Assembly: GCA_014621425.1 (NCBI GenBank) | Contig: JAANBB010000278.1 | Coordinates: 1 to 54,212, forward strand | Source: Cylindrodendrum hubeiense | Lineage: Eukaryota > Ascomycota > Sordariomycetes > Hypocreales > Nectriaceae | DNA length: 54,212 nt | Direction of reading: 5' to 3' | In this document: piece by piece, positions 22,901-36,080 of the stretch | Layout of the letters: every line of letters starts with the position of its first letter | Position numbering within the stretch: position 1 is the first letter of the stretch | Program-made: the position numbers and the translations under genes | Notes under the pieces: generated by a model | Database searches by the model: none | Told to the model about the DNA's origin: nothing | What the model saw: only the letters and a program-made list of their open reading frames with translations

Positions 22901-24445
22901 AGTCGTATCACTGCAGTTCGCATCCAATCCCTCCCACGCGCCCGCGCATGCTCAAACGGGAAGGGCGGTTGGCAGTATCATGGGCCGGTTGCAGAACGTG
23001 GTCCCTATTTGGAGCGTAGTCTCAGCTGCACAGACACGCAGAGAGAAGATATCCCGGGATGCACGCGCGGGAAGGCGGTCATGATTGACACCCTGTGCAT
23101 GCCGCAACCCTTGATGCTGGCGCGCGGTGAGGGCATTACGAGCAATTGGGTGAAACGGGCGTTTGAGATGCCGCGAGATACTAGGGCTGATATTGATAGG
23201 GGTTGTTATAATGGTATGGATGTTAGTATGTCGGTATGGATGTTGGCATCTGAGATCGCAGCACACTCTCGTCCATTTCTGAGTCTCGAGGTTGTCGATG
23301 TGTAAGTGAAGCTTCCCCTCCGGGAGACTTTAGCACCACCCGGACCGCCAGCCGGTACAAGAGCGCGGGCGTAGTTTGCGTGGATTACAGGTACCCGAGG
23401 AGCTCTAGGCCTCTTTGGACCAAGAGCAGCTCTAAATAAAGCCTAGCGCGCAGTGCGACGGCGCTCCACAGCTTGGTGCCAACGAAAGGCTGGGATACCC
23501 AGAGCTGTCACGACATAGACACCCACACGACGGCAAACCCGTGGCCCATCCGCACCGCGGCCACGACGCAGGTTCCTATCTTGGTCGACGTGCTTCCCGG
23601 TTCGGCGTGCCCAGAGCAAATATCGCGCCCTGTTTGGCTCGGTGCCTGGGAGTCTTACGGCACGGCTGCACCCGAATCGACGACTCCCGTCCCACGGTTG
23701 CAGCCACCGCTACACTGCGCAATCACTTACTGTACGCTGTACGGGGGGGATCCACCATCGCAACCCGCCGTTTTGCCTCTTCCCTCCGCATCCCGCCAGC
23801 CTCTCTCCGGCAGGCCCACGCTCTCCCCCCGTCCAGCCTCTTCCGCCCCCGACTCTTCCAGTCCCAAAGCAAGCGAACCACGTCTCTAGTCCCGGCCGCC
23901 CAACCTCAAGCAAAACTCTGTCCCTGAAGCCTGCGTGCACGTTAGCGATCCAATGGTCCCGCCCACTATGCACAAGCGCGCACAAGCCTCGCCAGCGTCC
24001 CCGGCTCCGGGTGGCATACCCATTGGCTCAACCACTCCATGGCGACTATGGCGACTAGGCCCGACTCCGCTACTGCGGCGTCGAGGCTTGCTTCATCCAA
24101 CGAACAGCGCAGCACTTGCGGTGACAGCTGGCCGCCCACTGCTCCCTTGTCCCTAAACATCGTACACCGCCAGAGCAAGTCTCCACGCGGCCCGCACCCG
24201 CCGACCCCGTCGTTTGCCTCTAGCCCATCAGCGACTCCAGACGAGGAGCGTATGCGTGGCCCAGACGCACTACAAAACCGGCGTTGCCTGCGCATCTCCC
24301 TCGAGCTCACGAGGCCTGCTCTTGGAGTCCGTTCTGTCCCGATTAAGTCATAGGCCTGCAGCCGGGCGAGCTGATGGCCCTTCCGGCACCCTTCTTGCTC
24401 TCCACCTCTTTGATGACAACGCCGTCCTCCAAGGGCGAGTCGCTC

Positions 24446-24460
24446 ATGATCGGTTACTAA
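24446..24460 (+). promoter_or_regulatory. Minimal upstream ORF before the P450 start
   Basis: An ATG followed by three codons and TAA (Met-Ile-Gly-Tyr) ends 7 nt before the P450 ATG. If it is in the mRNA, ribosomes would have to reinitiate or skip it. The same bases form an ACTAAC branch-like motif, so this could instead be part of a leader intron. Confidence 0.3.
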
Positions 24461-24467
24461 CACCATC

Positions 24468-26413
24468 ATGGCGTTCCTGGAAACAATCGCTGCCCTCACG
24501 TGGCAGCAGGCCACATGTCTGCTTGCAGCCGTGTGGTTCCTCTACGTCGTCCAGCTGGTTATCCAGCGGCTATGGCTCAGCCCGCTGGCCCATATCCCTG
24601 GCCCCAAGCTGGCGGCACTGACTCAATACTATGAGTTCTACTACGACATTGTCCTCGGTGGACAATATACCTTCAAGATCATCGACATGCACGAGAAATA
24701 CGGCCCCATTGTTCGCATCAACCCCTGGGAGGTCCACGTGGGAGACCCCGACTTCTTCTCGGAGCTCTACACGGGATCTGGCCGCCGCCGGGACAAGTGG
24801 AATTTCTACACTCAACAGGTAAGGCAGACGCCGAAACCCGTTGACCCGAGTCTTTGCTAACATCTACGCAGTTCGGTGCTCCACGTAAGAGACTCTCTTC
24901 TCTGGACGATTTGTCAGCTAGTACTGACAATGTTACAGAGAGCGCTCTTGCGACCGTCGACCACAACCTTCACAAGTTGCGGCGAAGCGCGCTGAACCCT
25001 TTCTTCTCAACTCAAAGTGTGCGCAAATTGCAGCCAGTGATTGAGGAGCGAGTGGATGCTCTGCTGGACTCCTTTAAAAACTACGCCGATGTGTCGAATG
25101 GCCAGCCTCTGGACGTCATGTATCCTTTCTCGGCCTTTACTAATGGTACGGAATATTGGTTCCCTTGGTTGATATAAGACAACTAACACGGGATACAGAT
25201 GTGATCAACGAGTATGCTTTTGCTCGAAGCGATCACTTGGGTACGTTGGCAGTCATTTTACCAACCTGGAATATGGCCATACTAACAAACTGCAGTCGAG
25301 GAATCCGACTTTGGCGCCGAGGTCACCAACAACCTCCTTATTGGCACACATATGGGCCCATGGGTGAAGCACGTCAACTGGGTGCTCACACTTGTTAATG
25401 CTCTGCCCGAGTCCATTTCGGGTCGATGCGTCCCTGGTAAGACACCCGCAGTTACGCATCTACAAGCACCGTACTAACCAGATGTAAAGGATGGGGAGGA
25501 TTCCTGAAGATGAAAAACGATATCCTTGACCAAATCCACAGCATCGAGGCCCAGCAACACACAGACAAATGGATGCTCGACGGGAGCCACCCTACTATCT
25601 TCCATGAGCTACTCTCATCGAAGACGCTCCCCGCCCGGGAGAAGACGCCGTCACGCCTCGCTCAGGAGGGTCAGATCCTTGTCCAAGGAGGAACTCTGAC
25701 TACCTCATGGGCCATGTCATTGGCGACGTTCCACCTCCTCAACCGCCCATCCACTCTTCGCAAGCTACGCGACGAGCTTTTTGAGGCCATCCCCGATCCT
25801 AATGAGGTTGTACCGTTGGCAAAGCTAGAGAACCTCCCATACCTTCGCGGGGTTGTTAAGGAAGCCCTGCGCCTTGGTATCGGAACTAGCAGTCGACTAG
25901 CTCGCGTTGCGCCAGACGAAACCCTCGTCTACCTCGACCGAGACAGCGACAAGGAATGGCAGCTTCCTCCGGGCTCTGTTGTGGGCATGAGCCCCTACCA
26001 GACGGTCATGGATGATTCTATCTTTTACGACGCCAAGGGCTTCCACCCCGAGCGTTGGGTCGACGACGGTGAGCACCTGGAGAAGTATCTGACTATCTTC
26101 TGTGGTGGCACCCGAGTCTGCCTGGGCATGGCTCTCGCACATGCCGAAATTTACTTGATGCTGGCCAAGCTGTTTCGACAGTGGGGAAGTGGCGGCGTCG
26201 TTTTCGGAAGCGACGAAGGGGATGTAAGAGACGGAGATGTTGGATATCTGAGCATTTACGAGACACGTGTTCGGGATTGTGAGATGGCGGCAGACTACTT
26301 CATCCCTATTCCATACAAGGTTGGTTTCTTTCGGCTGTTCTCCATCAACCGCGCACATTGCTAACATTCTATAGGGATCTGAGGGTCTCCGCTTTGTCTT
26401 CGAGGCTTACTGA
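24468..26413 (+). CDS. Cytochrome P450 monooxygenase
   Basis: Seven exons: 24468-24818, 24872-24884, 24939-25145, 25199-25240, 25296-25436, 25490-26319 and 26375-26413. They keep one frame and give 540 residues. An N-terminal membrane anchor (about 17-38) is followed by the hinge [12 protein letters not shown]. The I-helix reads QGGTLTTS (317-324), with Leu321 where most P450s have an acid. The ExxR motif is Glu376-Arg379 (KEALRL), the PERF-type segment is FHPERW (436-441), and the heme loop is [10 protein letters not shown] with Cys462 as axial ligand. It resembles fungal trichodiene-oxygenase-like P450s, which hydroxylate secondary metabolites or xenobiotics at the ER with a reductase partner. 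The substrate cannot be told. Exon 2 is only 13 nt. An MFS transporter follows on the same strand. Confidence 0.93.
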
Positions 26414-28120
26414 ACAAAAAGTCATAACTACTTAATGACTGTTGAGTTCTATGTGGCCTTGCTTTGCTTTCTGCTAGCGACGGAATGATTGTACGACATG
26501 GACGGATTTCGAACGAACATGATGAACGAGGATTTATTACGAGTTGACGCTAGGTACCTCGAGTGGGCCACGATTGGCGTGTTTAGTCGTTGTTTTTTAT
26601 GATTTACTTTGTCCCAGTCTCTCTTCTAGAGAGGCTTCTGCTTTTGATTTTCTGTTTCTGCTCTTTCTGATTTATTGACTCGCTGGAGTTTGTTCTGCTG
26701 GGCGTCTCAGCATGGAGCTTCGTGTTCAGGGGGGTGAGGTATTCCTGGTTGGAGGTAGCGAGCACTTGGACAGCTCGCGGAACCACACCGAATCTCCCAT
26801 CGCCGATGAGGGCGCACGGGCTGCTTTTCTTTGTCGGATTTCTATTACGAAATACCCGTCTGATCATTTGACGATCATGACATATTCCATACCTACCTAC
26901 GGTCTGGGCATTGCCAGGAATGGCAAGAAACGCCCCTCACGAAAACAAAAGTATATTAGCAAACAACCAAACCAAACCAAACTAAACCAAACATAAAATA
27001 CAAACATATTTACTCTGACAAGAAACAAACTCGCGCCATGTCTCACTCATCTGCCGCTTTTAACAAGCTACACCGCGGTCGATGACGCCAGTGAACCCCT
27101 AACCACGGATACCTCCAGATCCGATTGATTAGGTGCTCAGGCCAATCCCGATCCAAGTGGCTCGGCACAGCACGGCATCTCCAGGGGCCGGGCCTCCCTT
27201 ATTGAACCCGTGAGGAGAGAAACCTAGCCTAACCAAATTGGGCCAGCGTATTACTTGAGAAACGGGTGAGACCACCAAATACAAGGCCTTACATACCTAC
27301 CTAGGGACTAATTTAGATGTATGGTCATGTACCGATAGATCATCCGCTGCCTAAGCGGCAAACGGGCATCCGATATTACAGCAACCGCGACGCGTCAGTC
27401 AGTAGTCTGTTGATCAAGCGATGTGTTTTCGCCTACCTACCGAGGCCGCAGGCGAGGTTGCATCGTCATGGATTCTTCGTAGTGGGAACTGCGGCGCTAG
27501 AGCCAGAGCCAAGCGGTGCTAAAGTGTGAAACGTACTGTATTGGGGTGGCAGAAACTGTTAGGAAATCATCACTGTGGTGTTGTATGTGAAGTTAGGAGA
27601 AGCTATCGAGAGCTGTTGCTGTAGTCTGACGTAAAGAAAGGTGGGTCAGGGCGGCCAAAGTTCAGCTGTCTTACGTGACTTCTATTTTCCAGCAAGTAAT
27701 ATTCACACTCAGGGCCGCTGCAGATGGTCTGTAGCATGGTTTCCCTTCCGAATTGAGCACGGTTTCACTGAGGGAGGCCCCGGCGCCGAGGCCCAGAGCC
27801 TGCAAACCCCCGAAAATACAGGGTCAGGGGCGCTGCCGAAACGCCAGCATCATCACATCCACCAACCGGCCGGCTGGACCTGAAGGGCGGCGGCTCCATT
27901 TCTTCCCGTCACCCAACCAGCGTCGCCTCAATCCAACTGGATGGCCATCTGACGATCGCGTCCCACCACATCTGCGACGCCTCGTGTCTTCTTCCTTCTC
28001 AATCCTGCCTCTCTTTCCTCGCGACCTCTTCCACCTTGTCATTCACTCTTCATGCTCTATTCTTGATCTTGTAGTGCTCCACCCGTCTATTCTGTTCTCT
28101 TGGCGCATCCGCATACCACG
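26414..28120. other. Intergenic region between P450 and MFS genes
   Basis: About 1.7 kb without a supported gene. It has an ACCAA-type short repeat near 26965-26995 and CCTAC repeats near 27295 and 27435. The last 250 bp are pyrimidine-rich and should be promoter and leader of the transporter. Confidence 0.4.
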
Positions 28121-29591
28121 ATGGCGTCCGTCGATCCCGCCGCGAGGAAGAGGGTCCTCCGTGTGATCACCATCTCCCTCCTTCTCGATCTGGTAGGGCA
28201 ATCAGTCGTCCATTCCCTAACCTAATTGTCTTCTAACTGGGCTTCAATCTAGATCTCCTTCACCTTCATTCTCCCGCTCTTCCCGAAGCTCCTCGAATTC
28301 TACCGCGACCACGAAGGCCCCGAACTCGACCCCGAAGGCCCGGCGACCCTCCTCCAGTCCGTCCTGCGCGGCCTCCACCGATACAAGGCCGCCTTCTCCC
28401 GTCCGATTGATTCGCGATATGACATTGTGCTGCTGGGCGGCGCTCTAGGCTCTTTGTTCTCGTAGGCTCACCCCTTCGATCATGCTACTGCATGCGACTT
28501 GCTAACCGCCCTCGACGGATAGACTCCTCCAGGCCGTTGCCTCCCCCCTCATCGGTGCCTTTTCCGACCGCTATGGCCGACGCAAGGCTCTCCTGGCCTC
28601 CATGTGCGGAAATGTCCTCTCCGTGCTGCTGTGGGTTGCCGCCGTCGACTTCCGAACGTTCATCGCCAGCCGCGTTGTCGGTGGCCTCTCGGAGGGCAAT
28701 GTCCAGCTCGCGACAGCTATGGCCAGTGACATCTCGGACGAGTCCAACCGCGGCTCGACCATGGCCATGATCGGCGTGTGCTTCTCGATCGCCTTCACTT
28801 TCGGCCCTGGCCTAGGCGCCTGGCTCAGCACCATCTCGACCGTGGCCGCCAATCCCTTTGCGACTGCGGCTGGATTCAGCCTGGCGCTGATTGTGGTCGA
28901 GACGGTATACTTGTACTTCTGTCTACCTGAGACTTTGCCTTCCATGACCGGTGCAGAGAACAAGAAGAAAGGTGTGAAGAAGGCAGCACCCAAGAAGGTT
29001 GAGCGGACCAACTCTCACTTCCTCCTGAATGCTATCCACTTCGTTTTCTTGCTCTTCTTCTCTGGCATGGAGAGCTCGCTGTCATTCATGACCTATGAGC
29101 TCTTCTCCTTCACCTCAGGGAAGAACGGAAGACTGCTTGGCTACGTCGGCCTCGTGGCATCTCTTCTCCAGGGTGGTGTCACGCGCCGTCTCCCACCCCT
29201 CTTGTCGGTTCGTATTGGCGTCCTCGCTTGCCTTACGTCCTTCATTCTTCTCAGCCAGGTGTCGAGTGTCGGTGGTCTGTACCTGGCGGCGACCTGCCTC
29301 GCAATAACCTCGGCCACTGTTGTCACCGGCCTCAATGCGCTGAGCAGCTTCGAGGCCCACGAGGACGAGCGCGGCAACAAGCTGGGCATGCTGCGAAGCT
29401 GGGGTCAGCTAGGCCGCGGTCTGGGACCGCTTCTGTTCACGAGCGTGTACTGGTGGGCGGGCCGCGAGGTGGCATACGCAATGGGTGCTACTGGCATTGC
29501 GGTTGTGGCTGCAGCTGTGTTCTTGGGACTGAAGACTCCCAAAGCGATGCTGGCTGCGAAGGCGAAGAAGGCTACTGACAAGGGGCAATGA
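28121..29591 (+). CDS. Major facilitator superfamily transporter (MFSD10/TETRAN-like)
   Basis: Three exons, 28121-28192, 28253-28461 and 28523-29591, give 449 residues. The first intron interrupts TM1 (ISLLLDL / ISFTFILPLFP). MFS motif A is GAFSDRYGRRKAL between TM2 and TM3 (about 103-115). The segment RVVGGLSEGNVQLATAMASD after TM4 and the loop with KKKGVKKAAPKK, a long basic central loop, fit the 12-helix drug:H+ antiporter-1 branch. The loop between TM1 and TM2 is unusually long (HEGPELDPEGPATLL). It should sit in the plasma or vacuolar membrane and exchange small molecules for protons; the substrate is unknown. The C-terminal tail is Lys-rich (AKAKKATDKGQ). The ATG sits in an ACG-ATGG context with A at -3. 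Confidence 0.88.
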
Positions 29592-30059
29592 TAGATAGAT
29601 GGGTTTTGGGGACAGCATCCGAGGGTGTTTAACCATATTTGTAACTGTACATTACGGATCTGAGTATATTATGGATGGCGATCATGTCCTGTAAGAGCGG
29701 CTTTCTGGGAAACCGAGCAATCTTGGTTGGTATGGGTGTTGAGGATGAGACGGAAGTGGGTAATGTTGATACGATAGTGCAATCAACAAGATGGTAATAA
29801 CCACCATAGCATTTTGCTGTATACTATTGCGAGCCGTCCTGACCCCAGCAACTGGGCCGACTGAGTGGGAGGTCGTGACTGAGAATGGTTCGTTCGCATC
29901 ATGTGTTGTGATACTACGCGCCAAAAACACCATATACGTGGTCACAATGGAGCACAGCACTCTACGATTAAAAAGAGAATAGAAGGATAAATCCCCGAAC
30001 AAGGCCAGGGGATCCCATCTTCCCAGAATACAAAAATCGCAAAAATCGACAGAACAACC

Positions 30060-30065
30060 AAAAAA
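30060..30065 (-). terminator. Pol III terminator of the tRNA-like gene
   Basis: Six T residues on the minus strand directly after the discriminator base, enough for RNA polymerase III termination in fungi. Confidence 0.5.
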
Positions 30066-30152
30066 TACCCGCACCCGGATTTGCACCGGGATCCTTGGCT
30101 TGTTCCTATTCTGTAATAGGAATCCAACGAGTTGCTATTACTCTATACGGGC
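30066..30152 (-). tRNA. Probable tRNA-Arg(CCT) with intron
   Basis: The minus strand folds as a tRNA. The acceptor stem GCCCGTA/TGCGGGT has seven pairs (two G-U), with discriminator A. The D-stem GAGT/ACTC has four pairs. The T-stem CCCGG/CCGGG has five pairs with loop TGCAAAT. The anticodon arm TTGGA...GCCAA has four pairs plus one A-G mismatch. The loop reads TTCCTA-A, anticodon CCT, with a 16-nt intron after base 37 whose TAGGAA pairs with the anticodon loop, as usual in eukaryotic pre-tRNAs. The mature length would be 71 nt. A T6 run follows directly. Odd points: base 18 is A instead of G, and base 55 is G instead of T, so it may be a weak gene or a pseudogene. Confidence 0.55.
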
Positions 30153-33100
30153 CATACCGTTCGACCAGATGGGAGTCTGCTCGATTGTTAAGGAGGTTGT
30201 TGGTAATTCTGCTCTTAAGTTGAGACGGTTAGGGATGGCGGGTTGACAGTTGGCGGGAAATGTTTGCCAGCTGGCGGATGGTTACAGGCGGCGATGGGGC
30301 TCGGCGGGATGGCGACAGGAGGCGAGCTCGGAGCAGCCTATCGGGGGATGGATAATGAAACGGGTCGGCGAATGGTGGAGGATGGGCGTGATTTAATGTT
30401 GGTTTCCGGTGCTGTTTGTGCTCATATCGCTTGTCCGTCTGTCCACTCGTCTGTCTGTTCGGGTTTACCACTCGAGGAGTGTCATCGTGTTACAGTTCGG
30501 CTTCCGCTATATCGTACTGTCGAACCATCTTTGAGATCGATATTAGTTCGAATCGATATCGGTATCGAAACCAGGGGTTGAGATCAGGTCAAGATCAGGT
30601 CGGGATCAGTAATTCAGTTGTTGAACAGCAACATTGGGATAGACATGGATGGGCGTTAGAATGGACGTAGTGGGGGGGCCCTTGGTTTTATACCTCCTCG
30701 GCTTGGTATGGCCCATGGATGCTGGGGGAACTCCGCTGGGGCTAGGGAGATGGGGCTGGTCCAATTGACCTGTACAGAACAGTACAATACCACCATACTG
30801 CAAGTACACACATCAATCGAAATATTACGCACATAGAGTCCAGGGTCTAAGTGGGTTGCACATGCCTACCTTATGTGAACCACAGCTAGCGAAGCTACCC
30901 TAGACGAAGAGATTTGGCTTTCATTTGGAAGACTCCTGAGTCATGTCCAGGCACGGGGAATGCAATGAGTGGGATCACTTGTACAATTGCAAATGACTCG
31001 TCTGGAGGATGAAGGTGGAACGTTGTGTTGTTGTCGTCGATAGGTGGCGGGCGGCTGCGCTGGAGTCTTCACAAGATGGGGCCATGGGGGCGGTAAGCGA
31101 CGGATGTGGCATAGGGACAGAGGAGAAGAGGGAAAAAGAAACGACAAAATCCACTCACGGAGCCACAGTGGACAAACCTCTGTCCATTTCCACCTCTACG
31201 AGAATAGCCGCCGATGAATGTGGTCCATGTTGAAACAAGGTGGACGCCAAGAGTGGGAGTGGGAGCTGCCCGAACACGGTCCATGTTACAGTGAGCCGTC
31301 ACAGTGAGCCGCGATGCGCTGGGCGGTGGACGAGCAACGAGTGGGGTGGCCCATTTTTGACAATTTGATGGGCTGTCAGTGGCTCGGCGCAGACCAGACG
31401 ACGGCCAGTGGTTCTGCAAGCCGGCCTGGATGCTGAAGCAACCTGCTCAGATGGGAATGGCATGAATGGGTCGGGCATCGGCTTGCCGCGCAGGGGAGGT
31501 GAGTTGCATGAGAAAGCTTGCGAGGGTCCACCGTGGCTGGGAATATTTTTTCGCATTGCCCCTCCTCAGCAGCCTTGGCTTGCCTTGTTTGGCGCAGAAA
31601 TCTCCATTTTGCGTGTGCTTGTCCGGGGGGCGGTTTCGCTAGCAGCTCCAGTAGCTTGCCCGGTGGGGGCGGCAGGGAGCAGCAACAACAACAGCAGAGA
31701 GGGGGAGGGGCAAATTTTTTGTCGCGAAAACGAGTCGGGCATGAGACACGCAACGAATACAGTGATACGCACGTACGACACGCCGGCACGGAGAGTGTTG
31801 CCAACGGGGGCTAGTGGGATGTCTCACGGGTTAGGGCGTCTCAATGGTTTAGTTGATCATTGCCTCGGCAGACCAGCCATCTCGATCGCTTGCTGTTGAG
31901 TCGCGGACTGGAATATCTAACAACCCCTCCGATAAGCCACGGTGGGAGGGGCGGCGCGGCGTTGCATGCCTGTACGTAGCTCGGAGGATGGCATTGGTTT
32001 TTTTCTTCTTTGTGGTGAGCACAAACTCGTGCGGCGGTGGCAACCGCTAGTGGTGGGGCATGACGTCCCTCCCACAAGGGTGCCCGCGCGAAGATGCGCG
32101 ACGAGGGGAGGAGGGGCAATATCCAGCATCCAGCGCCGAGAAAGCTCCCCTCCCCCGCCCGCTCGAGAGACGAAAAACAACAGGCGGAGTGAAATTTGTG
32201 TGTGCGTGAGAGCTGCTTGCCACTGCTCTCGGCCAACCGCTTTGAGACGGCAATAAGAAACAAGCAATGAATCACACCCAAGATACCCATGATACCTAAG
32301 CTCCGTGCTGCCTAATGTCTATCGACACACGCCGAACCACGCCGAGCTCTCCCAAGCTCCGTGACTCACGCCGTCTCCGTCACCGTCCCGTCCTGTTCGC
32401 ACGCGCAGTTGCGTTGGGCTGACAAGACGTGAGGGGCGAAGCAGGTTGGGCAGAAGGTCCCACGGCAGACAAGCAGGGCAGGGGGAGCAAGCATCAAATC
32501 CACTCTAGCACCGAAGCAACCACCACCACCACACACCACAAACGCCCTTTGTTGAATTTTAGGCCGTGGTGAAATTTTTTCTTGCTCTTTGGGCGGACGT
32601 CGTGGGCGTGCAAGTCTCCACAAGTATCTGCTAGCAGATGCCATGTACCTCGCCCATCCAGCCCGCCCTCCACTCGTTTCGAGGGCGAGATATCTGCGTA
32701 GGTGTCGGTTTTTCCTGCGGCGAGGATGGCAGATGGCGGATGGCCGGCGTAGATAGACGTGCTCCAGCGCAACAGTGATTCAATACCGATGTCCTCGCGC
32801 TTCTCGCGGAGCAGTGATTCATACCCTAGAATGCGCCGTTGCCCATGCTCGCTTGCATTGTGTGAAGCGCGCACGAAACAGTCCCCCGGCGGTTGCTATG
32901 GCAAAGCGTGGCCGCAAGACATCCCGCCATTGCGAGACACTGCGCCAGACGGGCCTTCAACGACGGCGGCCATGAGGCAGCTCGAGCTTCCTCCGTAGCA
33001 GCGCAATATCAAGATGCCATCTAGCCAGAGTCTCCAGCCATCGCCATTGCCCTCGTAGACTTGCGCCTGATACCCCGTGAGATGCGCTCCACAGCACGGC

Positions 33101-33316
33101 GCCCACGGCCAAAGGCCTCGTACCATTCCTCAGGCTGATCATGCCCGCCTCGCTGGACACGATGGACTGGAACCCTCTGGTACCGCCAGGCAAGCGCCGT
33201 CTGCCCCGCTCTGATTGGGCCCAGGCCGTCGAAAACTGCGAGTGCGAGGGCCGAAAAAACCTCAGTCCTGTTAGGGCTTGCCGGTCTGTGCCAGCTGGTT
33301 GCCCCGCGCGCGCAGT

Positions 33317-33457
33317 TGCCTCCTTCTCCCCACCCCTCCCCCTCCACCCACCCGCGTTCGCCTTTTAAATCTTCTCCTCCCACCGCCGGGTTTGAAATTT
33401 TTCTTTCCTCTGCTCTTCGTCTCGCATACCCGGTTCAAGCATCCGATCTGCGATTTT
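33317..33457 (+). promoter_or_regulatory. tef1 core promoter and first leader exon
   Basis: A strong C/T tract (about 33317-33362) is followed by TTTTAAAT at 33363-33370 and more pyrimidines, the layout of highly expressed fungal genes. Transcription probably starts between 33375 and 33430; the exact site is not visible. Confidence 0.5.
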
Positions 33458-33545
33458 GTATGTGCCCTCCACCACAAGGCGCCTTGCTTCTTCACTTGGC
33501 CTCTTGCTTCTTCATCAGCTTCACCTGCTAACAAGTCGGCTGCAG
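33458..33545 (+). other. 5' UTR intron of tef1
   Basis: An 88-nt stretch begins with GTATGT, has the branch-like GCTAAC at about 33525-33530, and ends CTGCAG. It lies wholly upstream of the ATG at 33581. Leader introns are common in fungal EF-1alpha genes and often raise expression. Confidence 0.65.
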
Positions 33546-33580
33546 CACGAATTTAAAGACACCTTTACACAACCGCCAAA

Positions 33581-35484
<1,904 letters not shown>

Positions 35485-36080
35485 ACTCGCTTTACTTCTA
35501 AAGCCAACTCCTCGCCCGAGATCTCAGCACTACGATCTTCTACGACGATACGATCTTCCTTGCTTTGCATGAGCACTCGGCTTTTGTCTTGGGGCACATA
35601 ATGAGAGGCTGGGATCAGGCATACTGCGTCAGAACTTCTCATGTTGTGCTAAACAACCAAAAATAAAATAGAGTCTAGAAGTGATTCGTGCAAACAAATC
35701 TTGTTCCCCTTGAATCTTAAAGTGACTGTGAAGTGATTGTGTGAAGTGCTCCCCTGTAGTTGTTCCGTATCATGTTCTGTACCAGTTCTTGAAGTTTAGT
35801 CTTTCCGCCGCGACACTCGGCCTGCTCGATGTCGCCCATACCCGTACCGTTTGTTGATGCTTGGTGTACCCCACCCCTGGCACGATGTACTGTGGATGAT
35901 TTGATTTAGGTGATGCTGCGCAGTTCCGTGTCACCCACACTTTCGCTCTCAATGTTGGTGTTGTGTGTATGCTTGCATCGTCATATTGAGATTTCTTATT
36001 CTTACATCAACTATAACTACAATTCTACTCTACATAATCATGTCGTCTATGTTTACATCGGGTTTCTTTACACCTTAAGT
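35485..36080. other. Intergenic region between convergent tef1 and sls1
   Basis: About 600 bp holding the 3' UTRs of both genes. AT-rich parts such as AAATAAAATAG near 35661 could be polyadenylation signals for tef1. No gene is seen. Confidence 0.45.

Larger units (their letters stand above)
16450..24467. other. Gene-poor 8-kb region
   Basis: I find no ORF with recognisable domains, signal peptide or convincing spliced structure here. 16.9-17.25 kb is AT-rich (TTTAATTTATTTTAAA at 16965-16980 for example). 17.9-24.4 kb is GC-richer, with many short overlapping ORFs typical of non-coding GC-rich DNA. A nonamer tandem repeat lies at 19940-19983. The last ~400 bp should hold the P450 promoter. 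Fast-evolving small genes or long non-coding RNAs cannot be excluded. Confidence 0.4.
29592..33580. other. Long spacer upstream of tef1
   Basis: Nearly 4 kb whose only supported gene is the tRNA-like sequence at 30066-30152. The right part (31.4-33.5 kb) is GC-rich with several AAATTT cores inside related contexts (31711, 32191, 32571, 33394), and ends in the tef1 promoter and leader. No protein-coding gene is supported. Confidence 0.4.

Noticed and set aside
31408..31899. 163-codon plus-strand ORF upstream of tef1
   Set aside because: GC-rich spacer ORF; no domain and competing ORFs in other frames.
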